From a virus, in IMG/VR virus record IMGVR_UViG_3300034418_013373, positions 1 to 31,191 of that record: a stretch of DNA of 31,191 bases. The stretch is one strand, 5' to 3'. Each line of letters opens with the position of its first letter. Positions within the stretch are counted from its first letter, which is position 1. The position numbers and the translations under genes are program-made. Positions 23,254-29,913 of the stretch are shown here, piece by piece. The notes under the pieces were generated by a model. The model made no database searches, was not told the origin of the DNA, and saw only the letters and a program-made list of their open reading frames with translations.

Positions 23254-24186
23254 ATGGCAAATATTACAATACCGGGCTTACCAGCCAAAACAGGAACAAT
23301 TAGTGATGCTGCTTATTTACATTTGAACGAATCAAGTGTTGATAAGAAAATGACAGTTGCTCAATTATTGGCAAAAATATCAGATCAATATTCAGCTGAT
23401 ATAGTTACTTTTTTAGGTTCTGCAGATAAAGCAGAAGCAAGAGCAAATTTAGATATTGATAGAAGAGTAACTGTTGATGATGCAAATTATACCATTTTAG
23501 CTACAGATAAGGTTGTGGCTCAGATTGGAGCTATGTCAGCAGCTAGAACATTTTCTCTTCCTGAAGCTTCAACTGTCCAAGCAGGAGCAGAAATTATTGT
23601 TATTGATGAATCAGGTTCTGTTGATTCTACGAATAAAATTACAGTTCAAAGAAACGGAACAGATACTATTGATGGTTTAACGCAAAAAGAAATAGTAAAT
23701 CCTTATGGGTTTTTAAAATTAATTTGCGATGGTGTTAATTCTTGGAAGTCACTTAATGAGTTAGAAGCATCTGATACAGTTAAAGGGATAGTAGAATTAC
23801 TTACAGATGCAGAATTAACTATAGGAACGGATACTACAAAAGCAGCAACGGCAGCTAATATATTAAGTTTATTTGCAGCTAGTTCACAATTAACAAATGG
23901 TTATATTAGAATTCCTATTAATATAGGAGGGTCTTTTAATGAGATAATTATTCAATGGGGAACTTATACAGGAGGAGCTAGCAATCCTACAGTTAATCTT
24001 AATTTAACATTTCCTAACGCTAATTTAGCAGTTTTTACTAATGGTGTTCAAATAAATTTTAATACAAATGCACAAATAACTAATGTTCTTAGTAAAACAC
24101 CATCAAATTTTACTGCGGCAACAGTAAATTCTACTAATGCTAGTGCACAAGTATGGGATTTTTACTGGATGGCTATAGGATATTAA
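23254..24186 (+). CDS. Tail fibre protein with gp53-like receptor-binding tip
   Basis: This 310-residue host-recognition protein has an N-terminal attachment region (about 1-90) with ITIPGLPAKTGTISDAAYLHLNES. A middle part (about 75-165) resembles the small beta domain VDDANYTILATDKVVAQIG...AARTFSLP, found in many fibres. A GIVELLTDAELTIGTDTTKA segment (about 182-201) is a common shaft motif. The tip (about 222-310) starts RIPINIGGSFNEIIIQWGTY and ends FYWMAIGY, the pattern of gp53/gp37-like fibre C termini. It is followed by a DUF4376-like protein, often encoded next to fibres. Confidence 0.82.
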   Translation: MANITIPGLPAKTGTISDAAYLHLNESSVDKKMTVAQLLAKISDQYSADIVTFLGSADKAEARANLDIDRRVTVDDANYTILATDKVVAQIGAMSAARTFSLPEASTVQAGAEIIVIDESGSVDSTNKITVQRNGTDTIDGLTQKEIVNPYGFLKLICDGVNSWKSLNELEASDTVKGIVELLTDAELTIGTDTTKAATAANILSLFAASSQLTNGYIRIPINIGGSFNEIIIQWGTYTGGASNPTVNLNLTFPNANLAVFTNGVQINFNTNAQITNVLSKTPSNFTAATVNSTNASAQVWDFYWMAIGY

Positions 24187-24205
24187 TAATTTATTACAAA
24201 ATAAT

Positions 24206-24784
24206 ATGAAAATAAAAGTTAGTTACGATTCACAATCAGGATTAGTAAAAGGTTATTATCCTAATAATATTAATTATAATGTTATTCCTGAGCCATTTAT
24301 AGAAATCAATGAAGATGCTCAAGATAAAACAGGAAAACAAATGGTTGTAGAAAACGGTGAATATAAAGAATATAAAAGTTTAGAACAAAAAATTATTCTT
24401 AAATTACAACAATTAGATAATTACCATTTTAATTCTTCTGAAATAAGAGAAATGAAAATAAATGATTATTTCATTTTATCATTATCAGGAAATGGTAGAG
24501 CTTTAATTGCTGAACAAATACAAAGTTTAGAACAACAAATAAAATTAAATGTTATAACTGAAGAAAGTGCAATATTTGAATATTTTTATAATGGAGGATC
24601 AATTGAAATTACTTTAGTTCAATTAAGACAATTGTATATATTTATGCTAAATGTTGTTAATACTAACTATGGTGTTTATAAAGCTCATATTCATGCAATA
24701 AAAAATCTATCTACAATAGAAGAAGTAGAAGCTTATGATTTTACAGTGAATTACTTAAAAAATCAAAATCTTGACTTAGTATAA
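24206..24784 (+). CDS. DUF4376-like fibre-associated or fibre-assembly protein
   Basis: The protein has 192 residues. The N terminus (KIKVSYDSQSGLVKGYYPNNINY and PEPFIEI) resembles proteins encoded directly after tail fibres. The C-terminal part (FMLNVVNTNYGVYKAHIHAIKNLSTIEEVEAYDFTVNY, about 147-184) has the H-x4-5-I...L-x-T-x-EE-x-x-x-YD pattern of DUF4376. It may be a fibre chaperone or a minor fibre component. It is AT-rich and lysine/asparagine-rich like its neighbours and shares one base with the next gene (TAATG). Confidence 0.6.
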   Translation: MKIKVSYDSQSGLVKGYYPNNINYNVIPEPFIEINEDAQDKTGKQMVVENGEYKEYKSLEQKIILKLQQLDNYHFNSSEIREMKINDYFILSLSGNGRALIAEQIQSLEQQIKLNVITEESAIFEYFYNGGSIEITLVQLRQLYIFMLNVVNTNYGVYKAHIHAIKNLSTIEEVEAYDFTVNYLKNQNLDLV

Positions 24785-25374
24785 TGTTGTATAAAACTGA
24801 TTCTTGCAAATATTTATTTGATAATCTTAAAAGCGGTGATTTCCTAGGATTTTACAAAAAGCCCTGGTATTATTTATTTGCAAGAATCATCTGGTTTATA
24901 ACTGGTAATAAATTATCTCATATTGCAGGCGTCTTCGATGTTAGAAGAAGGCAAGGCGTAGTTACTTTTAAATTAGGTGAACAGATTGTATCAGAAGGTA
25001 AAATAATAAAAAAATATTCTATAGTTAAAATAGATGATAATGGCTATACTATTGATTCTAGGTTTAGACAAAAACATATAGATTTATATTTATTACCAAA
25101 TGAAAATAAATTATCAATTGCTCAAAATAAAACTTTAAGAGAATACTGGAATAAAAAAGAAGATTATTCTTTTGAAGAGTTACCTTTCACAATAAATTGG
25201 ATTCATAAATTATTTGGTGATAAAAATAAAATTTATGATAATAATTGTTCAACAGCGTGCAGACAATCAATGGTAGAAGTAGGAATAACAGATAATAAAT
25301 TTGATGATTTAGTGCCTAATCCTACAGAATTTGCTAAGTTTAGCTACATTGGAGAAATAATTAAAATTATATAG
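24784..25374 (+). CDS. Permuted NlpC/P60-like (YiiX/YebB-type) cysteine hydrolase homologue
   Basis: The protein has 196 residues. LKSGDFLGF (about 15-23), a hydrophobic aromatic helix (WYYLFARIIWFITG, 28-41) and KLSHIAGVF (43-51, H46) precede a late NCSTACRQ motif (154-161, C155). This His-before-Cys order is that of circularly permuted NlpC/P60 proteins such as YiiX/YebB and LRAT-like enzymes, which act as amidases, peptidases or acyltransferases. No signal peptide is visible. It starts the block of host-interaction and lysis genes, so peptidoglycan or membrane-lipid work is possible, but the substrate cannot be told from sequence. Confidence 0.65.
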   Translation: MLYKTDSCKYLFDNLKSGDFLGFYKKPWYYLFARIIWFITGNKLSHIAGVFDVRRRQGVVTFKLGEQIVSEGKIIKKYSIVKIDDNGYTIDSRFRQKHIDLYLLPNENKLSIAQNKTLREYWNKKEDYSFEELPFTINWIHKLFGDKNKIYDNNCSTACRQSMVEVGITDNKFDDLVPNPTEFAKFSYIGEIIKII

Positions 25375-25382
25375 GTTATTTT

Positions 25383-26015
25383 ATGAAGTCTTTTACTAAA
25401 ATAAAAAATAAGTTATGGTGCCCTCTTGTGAGTGCTTGTATTCAAATATTTGTTATAATGACAATATTTATGCAATTTTTTGAAATTAAAGATCATTATT
25501 ATGCTTCTATTTCTAATGCTGGTATTAAAAAGAAAATTGAAAAAAGAATAAACCAGTGTGGTAAAGATTATTGGCTTAGTTGGATTGTTTTAGATGGTAA
25601 TGTATCTAAAAGAAAATATTACTTTCAAGATGTTATAGGATGTAACCCTGAAAGCGGTATTAAAAATGATTGTTCTTTTTCAGTTAAAAATTCTAAGTTA
25701 AATCCGTTTTATAACGAGACTTATCATAAATTAGATAAAAATACTTATAAGCTTCTTATGGGTATGGACACGGGGCTTGTTGGGTATTATGATAATTTAA
25801 CTAAATTAAGAACTTATAAAGCTATGAATGAAGCTTTAAATAGTTTTAATAAAGAAATTAAAGTATTAGGATTAACTGTAACTAAAAATATTAAACAAAA
25901 TATTGTTTATGTTTTTGCTATGACTAAAACTGGTGATAGTAAAATGACATGCAATAAATCTGATATAATTAATATTTTAGAAGATTTATCAATATATGCT
26001 AAAGAGAAATTATAA
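25383..26015 (+). CDS. Single-span membrane protein with cysteine-rich outer domain
   Basis: This 210-residue protein has one N-terminal membrane helix (about 13-33, with C13 and C19) and a basic N terminus, so the C-terminal ~175 residues are probably periplasmic. C59, C87 and C97 lie in that domain (C55-100 region), with a late C190-area cysteine, and may form disulphides. No family is recognised. It sits between the NlpC/P60-like gene and small membrane-protein genes, suggesting an envelope role in lysis, lysis control or superinfection exclusion. This is inference. Confidence 0.55.
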   Translation: MKSFTKIKNKLWCPLVSACIQIFVIMTIFMQFFEIKDHYYASISNAGIKKKIEKRINQCGKDYWLSWIVLDGNVSKRKYYFQDVIGCNPESGIKNDCSFSVKNSKLNPFYNETYHKLDKNTYKLLMGMDTGLVGYYDNLTKLRTYKAMNEALNSFNKEIKVLGLTVTKNIKQNIVYVFAMTKTGDSKMTCNKSDIINILEDLSIYAKEKL

Positions 26016-26020
26016 TAACT

Positions 26021-26359
26021 ATGTCAGAATTATTTACAGAAAAAGCTTTTTGGTTTATGGCTGCTCTAGTTTTATCACTAGTTGCTGTAATATATAGATT
26101 ATTTAATGGCTCTTTGCAAAAAGATTTAAAAATACAAAAAAGCGATTTAAAATCAGAATTAATAAAATATTTTGAAGTTAAATTTGCAACTGATATTAGT
26201 GATTTAAAAACTAAATTTAGTGAAGTTAAAAGTGAATTAGAGTCATTTAAAAGGCATGAAGATAATAATTCTAAAATGCAAGTAAAATTATTAAATAAAT
26301 TATTAAAAAAATTAGATAAAAAAGATCCTAATATTTTTGATGATATAATGGAAGATTAA
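26021..26359 (+). CDS. Membrane-anchored coiled-coil protein
   Basis: This 112-residue protein has a membrane helix at about 9-28, then a lysine/glutamate-rich heptad-like region (about 32-105). The layout (short N terminus, one span, long coiled coil) resembles inner-membrane spanins or other lysis accessory proteins, but a second candidate spanin pair lies downstream at 26794-27118. No family is assigned. It starts 5 nt after the previous stop and ends 2 nt before the next ATG. Confidence 0.55.
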   Translation: MSELFTEKAFWFMAALVLSLVAVIYRLFNGSLQKDLKIQKSDLKSELIKYFEVKFATDISDLKTKFSEVKSELESFKRHEDNNSKMQVKLLNKLLKKLDKKDPNIFDDIMED

Positions 26360-26361
26360 TT

Positions 26362-26541
26362 ATGAAAAAACAAACTTTTGAACTTATTAAAATTTTTTTA
26401 GATCATTTTGATAAGCATAAAATTCAAGGTCGTATGTTTTTCTTTAATTTGAGTTTATCTTTAAGTTTATTCTCTATAATATTAGGAATATATACCGGTC
26501 AAGCTATTTACGACTGGATTTATAATTTTAATTGCAAATAA
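26362..26541 (+). CDS. 59-residue single-span membrane protein, possible holin or lysis accessory
   Basis: This is a short gene, ATG 26362 to TAA 26539-26541, with the same AATTATG start context and 2-nt spacing as its neighbours, which supports that it is real. The first ~24 residues are charged (FLDHFDKHKIQGR), followed by a hydrophobic span at about 26-45 (MFFFNLSLSLSLFSIILGIY) and a short polar tail ending NFNCK. It sits in the lysis block between two other membrane-protein genes. It could be a holin, antiholin or regulator; the sequence alone does not decide. Confidence 0.55.
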   Translation: MKKQTFELIKIFLDHFDKHKIQGRMFFFNLSLSLSLFSIILGIYTGQAIYDWIYNFNCK

Positions 26542-26542
26542 T

Positions 26543-26791
26543 ATGACAAACGATTTTTTACAAGATTCTAAAGGAAATAAAAGCTCTAAAAGATTATGGG
26601 GTTCAATTTGTTTAGCTAATGGTATTGGTTTAAAGAACGCCGAATGGCTTTGCGGCTTTTTTGGTAAAGTTATAAGTGCTGATCAAATTGTGGCTATGCA
26701 ACAAGCTTCTTCATCATTAATAACTATAGGTTGTGTTCTTTTAGGTTTAGGTATAGGTGAAAATTTAAATAAAATATTTAAAAGAAAATAA
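26543..26791 (+). CDS. Putative holin-like membrane protein
   Basis: The protein has 82 residues: a polar N terminus (TNDFLQDSKGNKSSKRLWGSI), a weakly hydrophobic segment (about 19-31 and 35-42), and a strong membrane helix at about 57-76 (SLITIGCVLLGLGIG), ending in basic FKRK. The SSKRLWGSI-then-LITIG...LGLG-GE arrangement is seen in small putative phage holins encoded near endolysins. It would form the inner-membrane lesion that releases or activates the muralytic enzyme. Confidence is moderate because several small membrane proteins compete for this role here. Confidence 0.55.
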   Translation: MTNDFLQDSKGNKSSKRLWGSICLANGIGLKNAEWLCGFFGKVISADQIVAMQQASSSLITIGCVLLGLGIGENLNKIFKRK

Positions 26792-26793
26792 AT

Positions 26794-26991
26794 ATGTTAA
26801 GTAAAATTATTGCAGCTTTAGGATTTGTAGGAGGAATATTTTTATTCTTTTTAGGAAAACAAAGTGAAAAAAATAAACAAACTAAAAGAAAAGTAAAAAC
26901 TTATGATGAAGCAAATAAAACTCGTAAAGAGGTTAAAAATATTTCTGATGACAAGCTTGATGATGAGCTTGATAGCTTGCTCAACGATTAA
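26794..26991 (+). CDS. Putative inner-membrane spanin (Rz-like)
   Basis: This 65-residue protein has a membrane helix at about 4-20 (KIIAALGFVGGIFLFFLG) and then a charged helical domain (EKNKQTKRKVKTYDEANKTRKEVKN...) ending acidic. Topology fits an i-spanin, though it is much shorter than lambda Rz (153 aa). The strongest support is a lipoprotein gene that starts inside it in another frame (26903-27118), the classic overlapping Rz/Rz1 arrangement. The two would bridge inner and outer membranes and fuse them at lysis. Confidence 0.6.
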   Translation: MLSKIIAALGFVGGIFLFFLGKQSEKNKQTKRKVKTYDEANKTRKEVKNISDDKLDDELDSLLND

Positions 26992-27118
26992 ACAAAGTGA
27001 ATGTATTTGGGTTGAAGATAATTTAATTACTTCTTCTGAAGCTAAATCTTTAAGTATTGAGTCTAAAAGAAATATTATAAGACATGAAAAAAATTATGAT
27101 AAATTTTGCACTAAATAA
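26903..27118 (+). CDS. Putative outer-membrane spanin lipoprotein (Rz1-like)
   Basis: This 71-residue protein is read in a different frame and overlaps the i-spanin candidate by 89 nt. It has a basic n-region (MMKQIKLVKRLK), a hydrophobic core (IFLMTSLMMS) and a good lipobox L-I-A-C with C26 as the lipidated residue. The mature part is ~45 residues, polar, with two more cysteines and no proline-rich stretch. An alternative start at ATG 26948 would still keep the lipobox but with a very short signal. Its stop shares a base with the next gene (TAATG). Confidence 0.65.
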   Translation: MMKQIKLVKRLKIFLMTSLMMSLIACSTIKQSECIWVEDNLITSSEAKSLSIESKRNIIRHEKNYDKFCTK

Positions 27119-27696
27119 TGTTTAAACAATTCTTATTTACATTTCTATTAATCCTACCTTTTCAGTGTTCTCCTCTTCTTGCAGAAACAACTAAATTTAG
27201 TGTAGGCCTTTCTTATATGTATGCTAATATTAATGATAAAGATTTTGATTTCGTTGAGAAATACGAACTTGTTAAAAATCCTAAAGACCAATTACAAAGT
27301 TTTAATATTAGTTCTTCTGTTTTTTATGATAACGGGATTAATATAGCTTTTAGTACAAATAGATTATTTAATAAAAGTATTAAAAGAAGTGTAAAACGTA
27401 AATCAGATGGTTTAATATTTAAAAATGAAACTAAAACTACTATAGATTCTATAAATTTAGCTTATAAAGTTAAAAGATTCAATCCGGGTATTGTTTTGGC
27501 AAACGTTGGAATGAGTAAACATTTATTTTATAATGACCGGGTTGTAGGTTATGAAAAGAAAAATGCTATTGTTGGAGGATTTAACTTAGGTTATTTTGCG
27601 ACAAAGCATTTATTGCCTTCAGTAACTTATATCCTGCCAAATAAAGAATTAGATCTTGAAGGCGCAGTTTCTATTAATATTAATTATTTATTTTAG
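27118..27696 (+). CDS. Outer-membrane beta-barrel protein
   Basis: The protein has 192 residues with a Sec signal peptide (MFKQFLFTFLLILPFQCSPLLA, cleavage likely before E23). The mature part has repeated amphipathic strands with alternating aromatic and polar residues (KFSVGLSYMYANI, QSFNISSSVFYDNGINIAFSTN, TIDSINLAYKVKRF, IVGGFNLGYFATK, LDLEGAVSININYLF). It ends in phenylalanine, the usual C-terminal signature read by the barrel-assembly machinery. Size suggests an 8-stranded barrel like OmpX/Lom. It lies between spanins and endolysin. A lysogenic-conversion or receptor-masking role, as for Lom-type proteins, is inference. Confidence 0.7.
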   Translation: MFKQFLFTFLLILPFQCSPLLAETTKFSVGLSYMYANINDKDFDFVEKYELVKNPKDQLQSFNISSSVFYDNGINIAFSTNRLFNKSIKRSVKRKSDGLIFKNETKTTIDSINLAYKVKRFNPGIVLANVGMSKHLFYNDRVVGYEKKNAIVGGFNLGYFATKHLLPSVTYILPNKELDLEGAVSININYLF

Positions 27697-27699
27697 ATT

Positions 27700-28191
27700 A
27701 TGAATGGTTGTAAAGTTATAACTAAAGAAGATTTAACTAGAGAAAATTTTCACTGGACAGAATGGTTTAAATCTGATACAGCTAAAAAATTAGGTATAGA
27801 TAACTATCCGGATCCTATAGATGAATTTTTAATATTAGATAATCTTATGTCAACTGCAGATATGGGCCAGGAAATAAGAGATATTTTAGGTTGTGTTGTT
27901 AGTGTTAGTAGCGCTTTTAGATGTAAAATTTTAAATGATGCAGTTGGTTCTTCAGATAGATCTCAACACTTACAAGGTTTAGCTATTGATTTAAAATCAA
28001 ATAGTTTTGGAACACCTAAAGAAATTATGATAAAATTACATTCTGTAGGGTTTTTAGTTGATCAATGTTTATGCGAGGGAAGTTGGCTACATGTAAGTAG
28101 ATTGAATAATCAAGAAAGTAAAAATAGAATGATGTACGGATATTACTTACCAAATCCTAAAACAGGTAAAAGAGAATTTAAAGCAATATAA
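27700..28191 (+). CDS. Endolysin, peptidase M15 family (D-Ala-type peptidase)
   Basis: This 163-residue zinc peptidase probably cleaves peptidoglycan peptide cross-links for lysis. The M15_3 motif is visible: VSSAFRC at 69-75 (R74), SQHLQGLAIDL at 89-98 with zinc ligands H90 and D97, and the third ligand H131 in SWLHVSR, with E126 as likely catalytic acid. The N-terminal LTRENFHWTEWFKSDTAKKLGI and DNYP resemble the M15 domain start in phage endolysins. There is no signal peptide, so export would need a holin. It starts 4 nt after the beta-barrel gene. Confidence 0.88.
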   Translation: MNGCKVITKEDLTRENFHWTEWFKSDTAKKLGIDNYPDPIDEFLILDNLMSTADMGQEIRDILGCVVSVSSAFRCKILNDAVGSSDRSQHLQGLAIDLKSNSFGTPKEIMIKLHSVGFLVDQCLCEGSWLHVSRLNNQESKNRMMYGYYLPNPKTGKREFKAI

Positions 28192-28214
28192 TTATTAACA
28201 ATTTTAAATAAAAG

Positions 28215-28928
28215 ATTATATCAAAAAAATTACATTTAGCTAAATTACCGGCACCGGAAACAGATTTAGCTTTTGATAGAATATTAGGACTTAAAGAAGG
28301 TGATAAATTCGGATATATTCCGTCTTTAGCAGCTTCAATAGTTAGAACCGATGATGCAACTTGGGTTGATTTGTGGGCTTTTGGAGGTAAAAGGGAATTT
28401 AATGATACTAATTTTACTCCGTTTTTAGCTAGTAGTAACGCCGCTGATACAAGTATTCCTATTGAAATTACATATTTAGATACTGATGGCAATGAACAAA
28501 CAACAACAGTTACAACTGATGCTGCTGACGGTAGAACTCCGGTTAGTTTAGGAATAGAAATTTCTGAATCATTTAGAGCAGGTATTTCAGGAGATACAGA
28601 AATTCAAGGTAATATATCTTTAGTAACTATTAATAATTTTACTAATGGTGTTCCAGATGAGCAAGATGAAGTTGTATGGCATATTTTAGCAGGAGATAAT
28701 CAAACTCAACTTTGTTTAGGTAGAGTACCCGCCGGAATGAAAAGAAGAATAAAAAATATTGATTGCGGTGTTCTAAGAGATAATGGTGGAGGAACTGCAA
28801 TACAAGCTGTTTTTCAAACTAAAGCACCTGGTGGCGTATGGAAAACAAGTAGAATAAGAATTAGAGATGTTTCTGATGCAACTACTTTTGTTTCCGGAAC
28901 TATTGATTTTGAAGATATATCAGTTTAA
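28215..28928 (+). CDS. Putative virion protein with no ordinary start codon
   Basis: An open frame from 28212 encodes about 237 residues if started at ATT 28215. The only standard start is a TTG at 28371, which would remove a coherent N-terminal segment (KLHLAKLPAPETDLAFDR, GDKFGYIPSLAASIV and TWVDLWAFGGK). The rest is beta-rich (IPIEITYLDTDGNEQTT, VVWHILAGDNQTQLCLGRV, IRIRDVSDATTF), like small fibre or decoration proteins. I do not recognise the family. ATT initiation, an indel in the sequence, or a decayed start are all possible. It ends tail-to-tail with the leftward gene at 28925, sharing TTAA. Confidence 0.6.
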   Translation: MISKKLHLAKLPAPETDLAFDRILGLKEGDKFGYIPSLAASIVRTDDATWVDLWAFGGKREFNDTNFTPFLASSNAADTSIPIEITYLDTDGNEQTTTVTTDAADGRTPVSLGIEISESFRAGISGDTEIQGNISLVTINNFTNGVPDEQDEVVWHILAGDNQTQLCLGRVPAGMKRRIKNIDCGVLRDNGGGTAIQAVFQTKAPGGVWKTSRIRIRDVSDATTFVSGTIDFEDISV

Positions 28929-29146
28929 AATAATTTTTTCCAACAAGCTAGAATATTCATAAACAATATTTCTAGTTTACTTGGGCAATTTAAATGGTAC
29001 CTTTCAGGACTAAAAGACTTATTATCACTACTTATAAATATTTTATAAGAATAAATTTCACCTTTAGAAATAATAGTTCCGCATTTATTACAAGTATATT
29101 CTTTTCTTGCTCTTGGTTGTTTTATATCAATAAGTCTTTTAGTCAT
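28925..29146 (-). CDS. Small zinc-binding (treble-clef-like) protein
   Basis: The protein has 73 residues. TCNKCGTIISKGEIYSYK (about 18-35) has a CxxC knuckle followed by the KGE-x-Y pattern, and YHLNC (about 50-54) supplies the His and second Cys, together a likely zinc site. The C-terminal ~20 residues are hydrophobic and basic (LEILFMNILACWKKLF) and may be amphipathic. It is the last gene of the leftward set read from the promoter at 29609-29637. Such small zinc proteins often bind nucleic acid or a host enzyme; the partner is unknown. Its stop overlaps that of the rightward gene. Confidence 0.65.
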   Translation of the reverse strand: MTKRLIDIKQPRARKEYTCNKCGTIISKGEIYSYKIFISSDNKSFSPERYHLNCPSKLEILFMNILACWKKLF

Positions 29147-29175
29147 TTTGTTTTATAAATAAAGTTAATAAAAAA

Positions 29176-29403
29176 TTAAATAGGATCATTCTTATAATAT
29201 TTCATTGCTGGTATAAGAATTTCTATAGCTAATCTATCATTATCTTTATTTAAAGCTGATTCTACAGCTTCTAATTGACTTTTTAATTGTACAATATCTG
29301 TTAATATTGCTTCTTTATTATAATTATTAGCAGTCAAATATTCTATATCTGACATTACTCTTACCATTGATCTAGGTTTAGTTGGTTTAAAATCTTTACA
29401 CAT
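29176..29403 (-). CDS. Hypothetical helical protein, leftward early-type gene
   Basis: This 75-residue mostly helical protein has a basic N terminus (CKDFKPTKPRSMVRVM) and a coiled-coil-like middle (ILTDIVQLKSQLEAVESALNKDNDRLAIEIL, about 34-64). No family is recognised and it has no membrane segment. It lies 29 nt upstream of the zinc-binding gene and 11 nt downstream of a small membrane-protein gene, all read leftward. Confidence 0.6.
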   Translation of the reverse strand: MCKDFKPTKPRSMVRVMSDIEYLTANNYNKEAILTDIVQLKSQLEAVESALNKDNDRLAIEILIPAMKYYKNDPI

Positions 29404-29414
29404 AATAATTTAAT

Positions 29415-29573
29415 TTAAATATTCATACAAAATCTATAATCTTCTATAGTAGAATTAGTTGCTTTACACCTATTATGTGAAGCCATACCTGCTTTATATA
29501 AAATAAAAGCTGCTAATATGATTGCTGAAGAAAACAAAATAATTTCTAAAGACTTTTTATATAAGTTTTTCAT
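29415..29573 (-). CDS. 52-residue membrane protein, leftward early-type gene
   Basis: This short gene is the first behind the promoter at 29609-29637. The start ATG (29573-29571) is preceded by GGAACGT, a motif also seen at the 30189 gene (GGAACGAC-ATG). The product has a basic start (MKNLYKKSLE), a membrane span at about 11-27 (IILFSSAIILAAFILYK) and a short polar tail with C36 and C49. The function is unknown; small early membrane proteins often act on the host envelope or superinfection. Confidence 0.55.
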   Translation of the reverse strand: MKNLYKKSLEIILFSSAIILAAFILYKAGMASHNRCKATNSTIEDYRFCMNI

Positions 29574-29608
29574 ACGTTCCATTTATGATTAAATTAATAA
29601 TTATTTGT

Positions 29609-29660
29609 ATTATAAATTGTAATATTTAATATGTAAACTATATTTTGCATATTTTTAAAT
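29609..29660 (-). promoter_or_regulatory. Leftward sigma70-type promoter with operator palindrome (copy 3)
   Basis: On the minus strand TTTACA (29637-29632), 17 bp, TATAAT (29614-29609). The palindrome ATGTAAACTATATTTTGCAT (29631-29650) is one base from perfect arms and has a 6-bp centre, against 7 bp in copies 1 and 2. An AT block ATTTTTAAAT follows (29651-29660). It serves 29415-29573, 29176-29403 and 28925-29146. The promoter runs up to the end of the 29661 gene. Confidence 0.78.
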
Positions 29661-29912
29661 TTAATTGCCAAACCTAGTTAATCTAGGAAAATCAGATCTT
29701 ATAAAACCATTTATTTCATCAGTTTTATTCATTTCATTTAATCTGATTCTTTCTCTTCTTCTTGATTGCCTTCTAATTAAAGGCTCAGAAATTTTAATAA
29801 ATCTAGTAAAAGAAAAATCAGGTTGGCAAATTATATCGGCAACTCTTTCTTCTAAAGGAGTTGAAGTTGTTTTAAAATTTAAAATACTATCTCTTAGTTC
29901 TGAATGTGTCAT
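29661..29912 (-). CDS. Hypothetical basic protein, leftward early-type gene
   Basis: This 83-residue protein has an acidic-to-neutral N terminus and a strongly basic segment, LIRRQSRRRERIRLNEMNK (about 45-63), which could contact nucleic acid. No family is recognised. The start has a good Shine-Dalgarno sequence (CAGGAGAATAAT-ATG) inside the end of the upstream gene, 1 nt away, which supports this strand over the opposite open frame at the same place. It is transcribed with 29914-30189 from the promoter at 30245-30273. Confidence 0.6.
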   Translation of the reverse strand: MTHSELRDSILNFKTTSTPLEERVADIICQPDFSFTRFIKISEPLIRRQSRRRERIRLNEMNKTDEINGFIRSDFPRLTRFGN

Positions 29913-29913
29913 A

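Noticed and set aside
28371-28928. Gene starting at TTG 28371 as the full coding region
   Set aside because: The same frame is open for 53 more codons upstream with protein-like composition, so the TTG start would truncate a plausible domain.
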